A stretch of 26,889 nt of DNA from Priapulus caudatus (GCF_000485595.1 NW_014577250.1:129434-156322), one strand, 5' to 3'; numbered from the stretch's first letter, positions 1-9,626 are shown. The notes: generated by a model from the sequence alone, not told the origin. Translations and numbers: made by a program.

Positions 1-459
1 GTTGTCACTATGCTTTCATTGTTTATCCGTGCTGCTTTATTCTCGCCTCCAAAATGTTGTTATTTTGTTGGCTGGCATCGCTCACAGGTTTCACAAGCAC
101 TACTCACAAAATGCTGCTGATTGTCTTTATTTTTACCACCCCAAGCGAGCGTTATGTCTTTCGCCCCTGTTAGCTTTGATTGGTTTGTTTTTTGGTTTGT
201 TTGTTGGTTTTTGTCTGTCAACAGAGATGATCTCAAAAAGCATTTCCCAAACATCCAGCTTCGACGATTTAGCCCACGCCCCATGTTCCAACTCGTCTGC
301 ATTTTACTGCGATTTGGCTTATTGCTCTCAATAGTTATAAAAACACTTATTTTTTTTATTTAAATTCCTAAAGGCCAGAGCTAATATTATGCGGTAACAA
401 CTTTATTGTTTTTTACAGCAAAAATATATGTTGGGTTCACATCATGAAATATGACTGCG
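1..459. other. Non-coding stretch, nothing recognised
   Basis: AT- and TG-rich sequence, including runs of GTTTG near 180-212. Open frames exist on both strands but none resembles a RyR segment or any family I know. It is presumably intron of the RyR gene. Confidence 0.5.
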
Positions 460-795
460 CACGTGCGTTAGCCTGCGAGTTCGGCGGTCCGGGTAGCGCG
501 CACGCGGCGCCGCCCGCAACCCCGCGCCGGCCCGGCCGGCGCCACCCCGGCGCGCGCTGCGGGCGGCGCTCTGGGCCGCGCTCGCGGGCCCCGGCGCGCG
601 CGTAGACACCCGCCGGCTCCCCGCGGACCTCGCGCCCCCACCGCCCCGCCCGCCCGCCCGCCCGCGCGGACCCCCCGCGCGCGCCCTCGCGCCGCGTCAC
701 CGGCGCGCGCAGGCCCGGCTACCCAGCGCGCCGCCGGCCGGCTCGGTCGGCGCCCTCCGCGCCGCTGCGCCCGCGCGTGGCCACCCCCGCGGTCC
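460..795. other. Extremely GC-rich island
   Basis: About 335 bp consist almost wholly of G and C with very many CpG and GCGC steps, bounded sharply by ordinary AT-rich sequence. A CCCG tetranucleotide run lies near 642-664, giving G-rich runs on the minus strand. Long open frames on the minus strand are composition effects (Arg/Ala/Gly/Pro only) and show no domain. It could be a CpG island or promoter, a GC-rich repeat, or foreign or misassembled sequence. Confidence 0.6.
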
Positions 796-927
796 ATATT
801 CACTTCACTTGCGTGCCTGCTACACATCACTGAACAAAATTGTCAGTGCAGATGTCATGGCTTATTCAAATTATTATACACCTATCATCTCGTATAATTC
901 TCGCTCCAAACCGTCCGTCTGCATCAC

Positions 928-1009
928 CAGAGGGCACACTGCGCAGCCACCACTCCTCCTCACACTGCAGCTGCACCTCTAGCAGCGCTCGGATCTGGCC
1001 GAGATTCAC
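928..1009 (-). CDS. RyR: Probable RyR exon: NLGQIRALLEVQL
   Basis: After the acceptor AATTCTAG the frame reads VNLGQIRALLEVQLQCEEEW, close to the family segment CLGQIRSLLIVQMGPQEEN. The frame upstream has a stop within the acceptor (TAG), consistent with a splice boundary. The donor is uncertain: CTCTG/GTGATG (end 928) or CGCA/GTGTGC (end 940), both phase 1. About 180 residues of the family sequence between here and 5534 are not securely found. Confidence 0.6.
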
Positions 1010-1564
1010 CTAGAATTGGCTCAACAACCTCCCCTTGCTGACAAACTGATCGTAGTATGTTTTCTCTAAATGCACGGCACAGCCTAATAAAAAAAAGCAA
1101 GGTGACTGCAAATTATTCCCTCTAGAATATCAATCTCACAGAGATTTACTTCTGCTGGCGAACAAATATGCTTGCATGATCCCTGTCCTTGTCATTAATG
1201 AATTATAATGATATAAATTATGTATATATCAATTATCTAACTAACATGAATACTTTCATCTAGTGTATTTCTTGCTGCAACTTTGGCCGCTACTAAGATT
1301 TTATGCAATATAGATGCGGATTTTGTTTTATAGAATCAAGCTAACAATACTCTAACGGCTAGCGTTTTAGCGGACTACACGTTAAGTGAGTCTTATGGGC
1401 ATATGGCAGCAAGATTCCTCGAAAAATGTTAATGAGCAGTATACACTAGAAATACCCAGTTTAGCACCACACATGTGATTATCCAGTCTGATACATCTAA
1501 CCCCCAACTGTTTTCCACGTAGACGCCTCAGTAGCGTCACACTGTGAACAATGCCATACCTCAC

Positions 1565-1607
1565 CCAACACCATCATACGCTGTGGCCAGCAAGGCTGAA
1601 CATCTCC
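1565..1607 (-). CDS. Possible RyR exon remnant: REMFSL / YDGVG
   Basis: One frame reads REMFSL and the next frame reads LLATAYDGVG. Together they resemble the family segment RAMFSLLHRQYDGLG, but one extra base (in AGCCTTG) separates them. The donor TTGG/GTGAGG is good. Immediately beyond, VTLLRRLRGKQLG would fit the following ELLRAL, but only 23 bp would be left for an intron. This is an indel error, a decayed exon, or coincidence. Confidence 0.25.
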
Positions 1608-1655
1608 CTGTGTCAAACTCTGCGTCTTCGATGAAATTTCAGAACCCCACTCATT

Positions 1656-1728
1656 GAGCCGGCCCGCCCCGACCGCCGATCACGGCCCCGCCCCGTTGGG
1701 CGCGCGTTCAATGTGCCCTGCGCCATCG
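1656..1728. other. Small GC-rich patch
   Basis: A second short GC-rich block (ccggcccgccccg, ggccccgccccg) with the same style as the island at 460-795. No coding or RNA signal is seen. Confidence 0.4.
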
Positions 1729-2071
1729 TTAATCAAACACATGTAGCATTCTTAATCCATTACAACATTATGCGCAACTGGCCTATGGATATTGGTAAAA
1801 ATTCTGCCCAGAATGAAATAGACAGAATAAGCAAATTATGCCCACTCCATTCCCTATGAATTCTATCATTTTCTTGAATGCCACCTTCTAGTATTCGAAT
1901 TAAAAAATATGAAAAGATTACAAAAACAAGCATCAAAACATTAGTTATTTAAGCTGATGATGGATGTAATACAATAGCAGACGACCCATCTCAATGATGA
2001 GAACTATCCACGAATTTTCTACGCATCATCATTTAACGTGCGCGTTAGAAATGACAGAAGGCCATAGCCAG

Positions 2072-2367
2072 CCAGCACGCAGCCAGCAGCAGCAGGCAGC
2101 AGACAGAAGGCAGGCACAGCAGCACAGAAGCCAGCCAGCAGCAGCAGAAGCCAGCAACAGCAGCACAGCAAGCGCATTCAGGCAGGCAAATAGCAAGTAG
2201 CCAATAGCAGAGCACAAAATCAGGAGCAGTAGTAGCAAGCCAGCAGGCATCAATAGCAGCAGCAGCCAACAACAGACAGCAGTAGCAGCAATAGCAGCAA
2301 TAGCAGCAATAGCGCAGCAATAGCAGCCAATAGCAGCAATAGCCAGCAATAGCAGCCCAGCCGTCAC
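2072..2367. repeat. CAG / AGCAAT microsatellite region
   Basis: Interrupted CAG-type repeats (CAGCAGCAG, CCAGCAG) pass into an AGCAAT hexamer array from about 2283. Open frames here (Ser/Gln or Leu/Ala/Cys) are by-products of the repeat. Confidence 0.9.
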
Positions 2368-2448
2368 CTTGTTGGCCATCAGTATGGTATTTCTTGGTTG
2401 ATCTGGAATCACATGTTGGAGGGTTCCTCGCTTCTGCTTCAGCATCAC

Positions 2449-2509
2449 CTGATGAGCTTCTCCTGGCCGCTATGTGCAGATCAGGTTTCTCCTCTTCTTC
2501 CTCTTCCTC
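2449..2509 (-). CDS. Candidate RyR exon: acidic stretch
   Basis: Seven consecutive glutamates followed by KPDLHIAARRSSS, bounded by TGTTAG and TCATCAG/GTGATG. RyRs have an acidic loop at about this place (GEEEEPEEET in RyR1), and the position between the neighbouring candidates is right. There is little specific sequence to compare, so this is a weak call. Confidence 0.25.
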
Positions 2510-3424
2510 CTAACATCTATTTAGAAGTATTTTAATAATTCAACAGCAAAACAAAAAAACACCAATTGTCAGTCCGATGGCCTTAAACCATGATAGTTAT
2601 GGTGACGTCATACCAAATTCCACCAAGTTGCAATTGGTTATATTTAAGTATATTCCTTATAATTAGTCTATATTAGTTTACAAAAGGGCAGTATAAGCCA
2701 GTCGACGCTTGTTTGTTGCCGAATTTCCCTGACACAACAAGGGATGCCAATTGATGATAATGGAGAAAAAAACACAGCGTTACCTGTTAAGCTGAGGCGA
2801 GGGCCATAACTCCTGTTGACGTTAAAGCATCATTATCCTTCGAGATTGTCATTGGCAAAGCGAGATGGCATTTTCCTCTGCAAGGTCTTCCGGTGTGGCG
2901 AGGTAAGCCATGGCTCGCCATCTATTCTTATTCCCCGTGGCAATGATTCAGTCCAGCAACCAGAAAAAAAGAGTGGAGAAGGCCAATTGATGAATTGATA
3001 TGCCTCTAACTGGGCATATAATTCACAATCACGTCACATACAAATGCCTTCCCCCATATTGTCACTCAGATGTTCTTCATACATGGTCGCTTAAACCAGT
3101 TATTTCATACAGAAGCCAATCAGCACGCGAGATAACAAATGCATATACTGTAGATTTTGCGAGATGTTACATAGACAGAACAGGGGAAAATATCGTTCAC
3201 CCGATAAAATCATGGAATAAGGTGTCTTACATCAGAAGAAATTTTATATCAAGGCAGTTTTTATAGTTACTATAGTTAGAAACTATGACGTGCAGGCTGA
3301 GATGTCTGAAAAATCTTACTATACATAATTTCGGCTTATTTCCATATCAACGTATGGCTATTACTTTAAGAATTCATCACGTAACTTTGTAACAACAAAA
3401 AACCCAAATTTACACATGACACAC

Positions 3425-3533
3425 CTGCTCTTTTGTGAGGACACCTGAATTTCTCTGGTCTTCTTCGCAGCGACTGAGCTGCGTGTTGAAGGGCGGCACT
3501 TTTTGATTCTCAATGTAGCGGCTTCAGCTGATC
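3425..3533 (-). CDS. RyR: Candidate RyR exon: AAKKTREIQ
   Basis: An open stretch contains LRIKKC, then AAKKTREIQVSSQKS, resembling the family segment TARRTREFRSPPQEQ, which should follow the exon at 5534-5632 after about 21 residues; here 20 precede it. Possible acceptor GCTGTAG preceded by a CT-rich tract, donor AGCAG/GTGTGT. The problem is phase: the exon would need phase 1, while the previous one leaves in phase 0 at its best donor. Either another donor is used, an indel is present, or the match is chance. Confidence 0.4.
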
Positions 3534-4960
3534 CTACAGCATCAGGAGAGAGAGTGTATGTATGGTGCGTGATTGACAGGCTTCCAGGGGAGCCTGATTG
3601 TGGAGCACATCAGGAGAGAGTGTGTGTATGGTGCATGATTGACAGGCTTCCAGGAGAGCCTGATGCTGGAGGCACATCAGGAGAGAGAGAGGTGTGTGCA
3701 TTGGTGCGTGATTGACAGGCTTCCCAGGAGAGAGCGTTGATGCTGGAGCACATCAGAGAGAGAGACGAGAGTGTGTGCATGGTGCGTGATTGACAGGCTT
3801 CCAGAGGAGCCTGATGCTGGAGCAGCATTCAGGAGAGAGTGTGTGCATGGTGCATGATTGACAGGCTTCCCAGAGGAGCCTGATGCTGGAGCACCATCAG
3901 GAGAGAGTGTGTGCATGGTGCGTGATTGACAGGCTTCCACGAGAGCCTGATGCTGGAGGCACATCAGGAGAGAGTGTGGTAGCATGGTGCCGTGATTGAC
4001 AGGATTCCAGAGGAGCCTGATGCTGGAGCACATCAGGAGAGAGTGTGGTGCATATGTGCGTGATTGACAGCTTCCAGCGGAGCCTGATGCTAGAGCACAG
4101 ATCAGGAGAGTGGGTGCATGGTGCGTGATTGACAGGTTCCAGAGAGCCTGATGCTGGAGCAGCATCAGGAGAGTGTGTGTATGGTGTCGCCAGGGGTCGA
4201 GCGCACGGCGTGATTGACAGGCTGTCCAGAGGAGCCTGGATGCTGGAGCGACATCAGAGAGAGAGAGAGAGTGTCGTGCATGGTGACGTGCATTGACAGG
4301 CTTGCCAGAGGAGCCATGACGCTGGAGCACATCAGCGGAGAGTGTGTTGCATGGTGCGTTGGATGTGACAGGCTTCCAGGGGAGCCTGACGCTGGAGCCA
4401 CATCAGCGAGAGAGCGAGAGTGGGTGTGCACTGGTGCGTGATTGATCAGGCTTTCCAGAGGAGCCTGACTGCTGGAGCACATAAGGAGAGGAGGTGTGTG
4501 TATGGTGCGTGATTCTGATTGACAGGCTTCCAGAGGAGCCTGATGCTGGAGCACATAAGGAGAGAGTGTGTGTATGGTGCGTGATTGACAGGCTTCCAGA
4601 GGAGCCTGATGCTGGAGCACATCAGGAGAGAGTGTGTGCATGGTGCGTGATTGACAGGCTTCCAGAGGAGCCTGATGCTGGAGCACATCAGGAGAGAGTG
4701 TGTGTATGGTGCGTGATTGACAGGCTTCCAGAGGAGCCTGATGCTGGAGCACATCAGGAGAGAGAGAGTGTGTGCATGGTGCGTGATTGACAGGCTTCCA
4801 GGGGAGCCTGATGCTGGAGCACATCAGGAGAGAGTGTGTGCATGGTGCGTGATTGACAGGATTCCAGAGGAGCCTGATGCTGGAGCACATCAGGAGAGAG
4901 TGTATGCATGGTGCGTGATTGACAGGATTCCAGAGGAGCCTGATTTTGGAGCAAGGCAAC
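3534..4960. repeat. Minisatellite, 66-bp unit, about 20 copies
   Basis: A tandem array of a unit containing gattgacaggcttcc, agcctgatgctgg and catcaggagagag. From about 4500 to 4960 copies are nearly identical and 66 bp long, so both strands stay open with a 22-residue periodicity. From 3540 to 4500 copies vary and carry many single-base insertions and deletions. The long open frames are not genes. The unit includes a 6-bp hairpin (GGCTTC / GGAGCC). Confidence 0.95.
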
Positions 4961-4974
4961 AGCTACCGAGTTGA

Positions 4975-5530
4975 CAGCTGCTGCTGCTGTCCAGTCCCCA
5001 ACTCGGGACATAAGACGAACTCAAGTCCTGCACCATACACATCAAAGTACATGATTCTCCACAGGCCTTTAATGCATGTTGGGTCCAAAATGACATCAAA
5101 CCTAAAGCTAATCTGTGACATCCCATAAATCCTCCCACATGCCTCAATTGCCTAGTCGACGTGCCTTAGTTTTCATCTGTGTTTACTTTTGACCATCCCA
5201 ACACATTCACGCTGTGTTCCCACAGCCTGATGTATATGTCTCTGAGTGGACCGACTTAACTTGTGTATTTTGGCCACTTATGACAAGTAACTCCCTCCCA
5301 GTCCCTCCCTCATTCGTCCATGAACAACATGTCATCTGAATTTCCGGGGGAGAACCCTGGATTACAACAGTATATTCTGCAGTAGTATCTACCCGCGACT
5401 GTGAAGAAGTTGGGCAAGATATAGTTGTGGCATTTCCACACGAATTTTTCTCACAAGCTTAAGTTAAAGGCACAGGTATAAGGCAAATAATGTATTTTTT
5501 TATGTATTTAAAGGCCCACTATATGCCACT
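4975..5530. other. Intron sequence, nothing recognised
   Basis: No RyR-like frame and no repeat was found between the minisatellite and the exon at 5534. Confidence 0.5.
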
Positions 5531-5533
5531 CAC

Positions 5534-5632
5534 TATTTGCACTTTATCAACCCAGTTGTCGCAGAAAGCGATGATGGACTCAACGCGATGACGGAGATTG
5601 ATATCACAGAGATGGTGGAAGATGTTGCACAA
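5534..5632 (-). CDS. RyR: RyR exon: LCNIFHHLCD ... RHRVES
   Basis: It reads LCNIFHHLCDINLRHRVES and ends DNWVDKVQI, matching MCHLLEYFCDQELQHRVES and ERYVDKLQ. Acceptor ATTTTGCAG, donor CAAATA/GTGAGT; 33 codons, phase 0 in and out. This is the last exon that can be chained with confidence in the 3' direction. Confidence 0.93.
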
Positions 5633-5978
5633 CTGCAAAATATTGAAATAAAATGCACACATGCCCTAAACGGTTATTCAAGTTTCACAGCACGACAGTC
5701 ACATTATAGGTATTCATATATTGCACCAAGAGTGTCCTATAGCCCAAAGTCACTAAAGTATAGGACAGTTAGCATATCATGTTGGTATGGTGGTCACATG
5801 TATGCAACCAGGATTGCCCTGGAAACAGAGTCCAATGCAAATAGTTAGTTAGTGTATGTACTATTAGCATCGATACTTATGGATCTGATAGACAGCAATG
5901 ACAAACGATGAACTCTGGCGCCATAATGTGGTCTAGATTGCCTCTAGCTATATAATGAGTGAGAGGGAAGACACGCAC

Positions 5979-6040
5979 CTGAAGCTGGATTCCTTCATCA
6001 AGCGGTGTTACATGTAGCAGTCCTTTCTTCATACCATCAC
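5979..6040 (-). CDS. RyR: RyR exon: KKGLLHVTPLDEGIQLQ
   Basis: This 20-codon exon reads DGMKKGLLHVTPLDEGIQLQ, equivalent to LEEGLLQMKLPESVKLQ. Vertebrates have a long acidic insert just before this point; here it is missing. Acceptor GTTATAG, donor CTTCAG/GTGCGT; phase 1 in, phase 0 out. Confidence 0.88.
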
Positions 6041-6197
6041 CTATAACATGAGGAAGGTTGTACTCGTATTAGCTGTAGCAACAAGAACACTATTCTCTTC
6101 CCCATGTTCCCTCTGATTCCTACAGCAGGACACGTAGCACAACACTAGGTTAAGTAGGATAAGTAGCACAACGCTAGGTTTATAATTGCTGAAGTTA

Positions 6198-6225
6198 TCT
6201 GTGTTGCATGTCACAGGGTCAATGA
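6198..6225. repeat. Copy of the exon end at 6259-6286
   Basis: Twenty-eight bases are identical to the last part of the RyR exon that ends at 6257. The copied junction reads CAGATAAC instead of CAGAAGGTAAC, so the donor GT is gone. Confidence 0.9.
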
Positions 6226-6256
6226 CAAGATTTATAGCACCAGAGGAGGATGTTAC

Positions 6257-6363
6257 CTTCTGTGTTGCATGTCACAGGGTCAATGAGCACCATCAGATGG
6301 TAGATGTCGTCATCATCGAGTAGACCAATCACGAGCAGGCAGTCCGCCAGCTTCAGCAGCGGG
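6257..6363 (-). CDS. RyR: RyR exon: PLLKLADCLLVIGLLDDDD
   Basis: The motif PLLKLADCLLVIGLLDDDD followed by LMVLIDP matches PVLKLVSTLLVMGIFGDED and ILKMIEP. Acceptor CTGCTGCAG, donor GAAG/GTAACA; phase 2 in, phase 1 out, 35 full codons. The last 28 bp recur downstream in the intron with the donor GT destroyed. Confidence 0.95.
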
Positions 6364-6760
6364 CTGCAGCAGACGACAATGGCACAATCAGTAGGTGATA
6401 ACGTCAATCTTTCTTTTTCATTCTATTTTTCATTTCATGTTCACTGCGCAACATTTGCTCCCACAAAACAATCTAACTGCCTGGTGGATTTCTTTTCAAT
6501 CGATCAAGAAATATATTTATATTATATACACTATTCGACTGCACTCAGTAAAGTTTACCTTTGAAAACACATGGCACAAATTTCGTCACAGTGGGGTTAG
6601 GTTTATTAGGTTTCTCAGTTATGACAAAATCAAGAAATCATTCACGGACAGTCAGCCATCACCAAGAAATCCCACCATCATCCGATCACCTGCCATTTCC
6701 ACAACTGCAAAGCCCAGGAGACTCACAGAATTAGGAGGATTGAGGGTGATACTCATTATA

Positions 6761-6964
6761 GGAGTGTTCCCAACTTTAATGTCATTATAATGGTCATAAT
6801 AACATATAACATATAACATATAATATATGGTCATGGTCATATATTAGTTTGTGGTTTGATGTCATTTAGGTTAGGGTTAGGGTTAGGGTTAGGGTTAGGG
6901 TTAGGGTTAGGATTATCAATCATTAATCATTAATCATTAATGATATCAAAGTTGGGAACACTCC
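6761..6964. mobile_element. MITE with telomere-like repeats inside
   Basis: Terminal inverted repeats begin GGAGTGTTCCCAACTTT on both sides and extend, with a few mismatches, to about 27 bp. They are flanked by TA on each side (6759-6760 and 6965-6966), as for Tc1/mariner-type elements. The 204-bp interior has ATAAC-type repeats, a TTAGGG array and an ATTAATC array, and no coding capacity. Confidence 0.8.
6866..6911 (+). repeat. Interstitial TTAGGG array
   Basis: Six perfect TTAGGG units plus a partial unit at each end, the vertebrate-type telomere repeat found in most animal phyla. It lies wholly inside the 204-bp MITE, so it is not evidence of a chromosome end. Confidence 0.97.
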
Positions 6965-7041
6965 TAATGGAGGCGTTAGCCAAGATTGACACAGAAGATG
7001 GGACCATGTGTCTGCAATAAACTAGTTCGATTAATTATGGC

Positions 7042-7079
7042 ACTCAGCATCTTATGCTTCACTCAGCATCTTATGCTTC
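7042..7079. repeat. 19-bp tandem duplication
   Basis: The sequence actcagcatcttatgcttc occurs twice head to tail. Confidence 0.95.
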
Positions 7080-7104
7080 ACGAACGTGAGCCTGAAATAA
7101 ACTA

Positions 7105-7383
7105 CAGTAGTTTTTTTCGCGGAGGTTGTCTGCACACCAAAGCTCGCGTTTGGCTGCACAAGGCTCACTGCAGAAATATTGTTGTATGTGTTTGACATTA
7201 CTCATACATATTGTAATCTACCGGTACAGCACTTAGCCTCTTGAAAACTTGGGTTTTAGTACTGGTTAGTTGCAGGATATACGGTGCGTCTATCTGTACT
7301 GTACTACCATTCTGAAATCCGAACATTTCTGAAATCCGAAATGTGTCTGGTCCCAAGGGGTTCGGATAATAGATTGTGTACTG
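7105..7383. mobile_element. pogo/Tigger-like MITE, internally deleted copy
   Basis: The right end reads ttcggataatagattgtgtactg followed by TA, the left end is CAGTA preceded by TA. It is a reverse-oriented relative of the element at 14246-14584 and lacks the first part after CAGTA, so its left inverted repeat is lost. Ends beginning CAGT with TTATCCG inside are typical of pogo/Tigger relatives. Confidence 0.75.
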
Positions 7384-7438
7384 TAGTTAGATCGATTAGG
7401 GGTACACAGCGTCTCACGCTTCGCGCGCACACACTCAC

Positions 7439-7585
7439 ACAAACAGGTTCTCATAGCTGCCACCAATCGGATCCCTGCAGTGAGCGACGCTCTTCTGAAC
7501 GCCGTCAGCTAGTGAAGACATCACCTGCTGCTTCAAGCAGTCCAGTTCGAACTCGGGAGCGGACAAGCCCTTGATGCTGCAGCCT
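7439..7585 (-). CDS. RyR: RyR exon: HCRDPIGGSYENLFV
   Basis: It encodes LSAPEFELDCLKQQV, then VAHCRDPIGGSYENLFV, corresponding to IPLEALRDKAL and HARDPVGGSVEFQFV. The donor GTGAGT keeps the Val codon split (phase 2). Two acceptors fit the frame, start 7585 (GCAACAG) or start 7576 (GCTGCAG), differing by three codons. A pogo/Tigger-like MITE ends about 55 bp beyond the donor. Confidence 0.92.
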
Positions 7586-7870
7586 CTGTTGCCGACGATA
7601 ACACGGGAATAAGATGGCGGAGGGATGGGACTAGGAGACATTATTGCACAAGTGTTTACAGGGAGTTTGCATTTTAACATCGCTATTGTGTTTCTAGAAA
7701 GTGCTAATCAAAATGAAGCTTGGCCACAAAACAAAATTCCAAATCCCAAAAACAAAGATAAAGTTTTATAGATAATTTAAAGATATCAGTGAAGCTTCAT
7801 CATGTAAGGTCCACAAAATCCCTACAAATTGACAGAGCTCCTATAGGAGTCACGCCCCCCCCCCCACTAC

Positions 7871-8074
7871 AGCTTCCTCGAACTGAAGCCCGTATCTCCG
7901 ATGAAGCCCCGCACGCACTTCTTCGTGTCCTCCGTCACCGGCGAGCTCTTCATCTGCGGCCGGATAGAGGTGGTGGTCGCCACCGACGGTAGGAAGGTAT
8001 TTGTCTCATCGCTCAGCTTCACAGACTTGATGTCGCCCGTCAGCGGCAGAATGTACTCCTTCTGTGTCAGCAAC
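7871..8074 (-). CDS. RyR: RyR exon: KEYILPLT segment
   Basis: The exon starts LLTQKEYILPLTGDIKSVKL, matching MLSEYIVPLTPETRAITLF. It then has a variable loop with TTTSIRPQM (TTSLRPPH in RyR1) and ends GFSSRK. Acceptor CCTTACAG, donor AAGCT/GTAGTG (weak donor followed by a run of G); phase 2 in, phase 2 out, 67 full codons. Confidence 0.9.
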
Positions 8075-8346
8075 CTGTAAGGGTTACCGCCGCGTCACTA
8101 CATTAGTCGCCGTTCGTTGTGTTTGTTGTATTTGGTTTTAACTGTCATTAACGTTCGTCTGCATCGACAGCATGTGCATTCGATTATGCAGAGAAAGGCT
8201 GATACAATCTATATATACGTTGGGAATACCGCAAATTAGGGTGAAATAGCTCGACTGATCTTATTTTAATTCATGTGTGCACCAAGTTTATTCATAGGGC
8301 AGGTTGGCATCGACACTCGAATGCATTATGTGCATAGACAATTGTG

Positions 8347-8356
8347 CACACATACA

Positions 8357-8404
<48 letters not shown>

Positions 8405-8600
8405 CACACACAGGCAGGCACATAGTCACACACACCTCCAAACACACGCATGCACGCACGCGGGCACGCACCAACGAACGCACACGCACACGCACACACA
8501 CCTGTGCACTCTCACACACATTCTTGGAGTGAAATGTGCACACACACACACACGCGCATACAGGCACAGACACACGCACGCTTGCGCATACTCGCGTAAC
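8347..8600. repeat. CA / ACGC microsatellite
   Basis: A perfect ACGC tetranucleotide run (about 8354-8404) is followed by imperfect CA-rich repeats up to the donor of the RyR exon at 8609. Alternating purine-pyrimidine tracts of this kind can form Z-DNA. Confidence 0.95.
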
Positions 8601-8608
8601 ATCCATAC

Positions 8609-8684
8609 CTAGCATCGACATGAGCTGTCAGATGTAGTGCAATGAGAAGGTCAAGGAAACCTTTTCGCAGTGGACCTGCCAGGT
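8609..8684 (-). CDS. RyR: RyR exon: GPLRKGFLDLLIALHL
   Basis: The frame gives LAGPLRKGFLDLLIALHL, matching LPGPLRAGYYDLLISIHL. Acceptor GCTCTGCAG, donor GCTAG/GTATGG; phase 1 in, phase 2 out, 24 full codons. A CA/ACGC-rich microsatellite begins just downstream of the donor. Confidence 0.94.
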
Positions 8685-8719
8685 CTGCAGAGCAAACGTC
8701 AGAAAAATCAATCGCCATC

Positions 8720-9140
8720 ACATCAAAAGATGCTGCACATCTGCTCTATCTAACACCGCAGGAAGGTTTATTGTGCTGCGTAATATACTCAGACATGTTG
8801 AGCTGTTATACGCGTAGATCAGTATCATTCTTTGACCTGTCAAGACGTACATATGCAACTGACTATGTGATGCCTCATTTCTCTAATGTATATCTCTATC
8901 AACTTCTTATATCTCTATAATCAAGCACCATGATGTGACATTGCCCATTTCGAGAGCAAACCCATTAATTAGCACGTATGGTATAAAAATTATTACTTTT
9001 TTTTTGCAGGATTCTTGTTGGAATTTTCCTACCCACATATAACTACCTTTCTAATCTAATATATATGTTACTGTAGATTAAAATATGATGGATCATTAGG
9101 CAATATAACGACTAGAAAATGTTGGTAATCGACATAGCTT
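8720..9140. other. Intron sequence, nothing recognised
   Basis: AT-rich sequence between two RyR exons; no repeat, element or coding signal seen. Confidence 0.5.
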
Positions 9141-9142
9141 AC

Positions 9143-9264
9143 ATTTTGACTGGGAGAGGTACATGAATTGCCTCTTGTCGACGTGGCCACACAGAATGTG
9201 AGCTGCCCGGTGGTTACCACGGAAACAGATAGCACAGTACAACTTCAGTGTGCATGCGTGGAAC
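9143..9264 (-). CDS. RyR: RyR exon: FHACTLKLY ... HILCGHVD
   Basis: The exon encodes FHACTLKLYCAICFRGNHR, then AAHILCGHVD, equivalent to FHSHTLRLYRAVCALGNNR and VAHALCSHVD. Acceptor ACTATCTAG, donor AAAAT/GTAAGC; phase 2 in, phase 1 out, 40 full codons. Confidence 0.94.
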
Positions 9265-9544
9265 CTAGATAGTTATAAAGTAATAAATAATATAATAGTA
9301 ATAAATAACTTTGTTATAACATCTTAGTACCAAAATTTATTTACTACCGTGTATAAATTGGTTTTACAATCTACAATAATTGCTCATAAAGCATGGTTTT
9401 ATTTCAAATAGATAGAAAACTTGTTCACATTTACCAGTTATCATTACAATTACTCATTATTATTCTTAATTATTATTATTATTATAGATCAATGGCCTGA
9501 ATCATTTAGTACCTCAAATAAGAAGGTTCATTATATGGACTTAC

Positions 9545-9626
9545 ATTAGGAGATCTTCCTGTTCAATTAACTCCAGGACATCAATACATCTATCTTCCTC
9601 TGGAATCTGCACTGCCAGCATGGAAA
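9545..9626 (-). CDS. RyR: RyR exon: [16 protein letters not shown]
   Basis: The motif [18 protein letters not shown] matches MMALHIPEENRCMDILEL of vertebrate RyRs almost position by position. Acceptor CGTTTCCAG, donor CTAAT/GTAAGT; phase 1 in, phase 2 out, 26 full codons. Confidence 0.94.

Noticed and set aside
437-830. Arg/Ala/Gly-rich frames in the GC island
   Set aside because: Stops are rare because of composition; there is no domain, and overlapping frames look alike.
3503-5011. Long open frames on both strands over the 66-bp repeat (22-residue periodicity)
   Set aside because: They arise because the repeat unit is a multiple of three and lacks stops; both strands are open and the frames break where copies have indels.
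5537-5848. 103-residue plus-strand frame
   Set aside because: It covers the antisense of the RyR exon at 5534-5632 plus intron; the minus-strand reading is the recognisable one.
6866-6911. Chromosome end or fusion point suggested by TTAGGG repeats
   Set aside because: The array is short and enclosed in a MITE with inverted ends, with gene exons on both sides.
7530-7560. tRNA B-box-like GTTCGAACTC
   Set aside because: It lies within a RyR coding exon and no A box or cloverleaf is present.
8344-8612. CRISPR-like or His/Thr-rich coding repeat
   Set aside because: It is a simple ACGC/CA microsatellite without spacers, in animal DNA.
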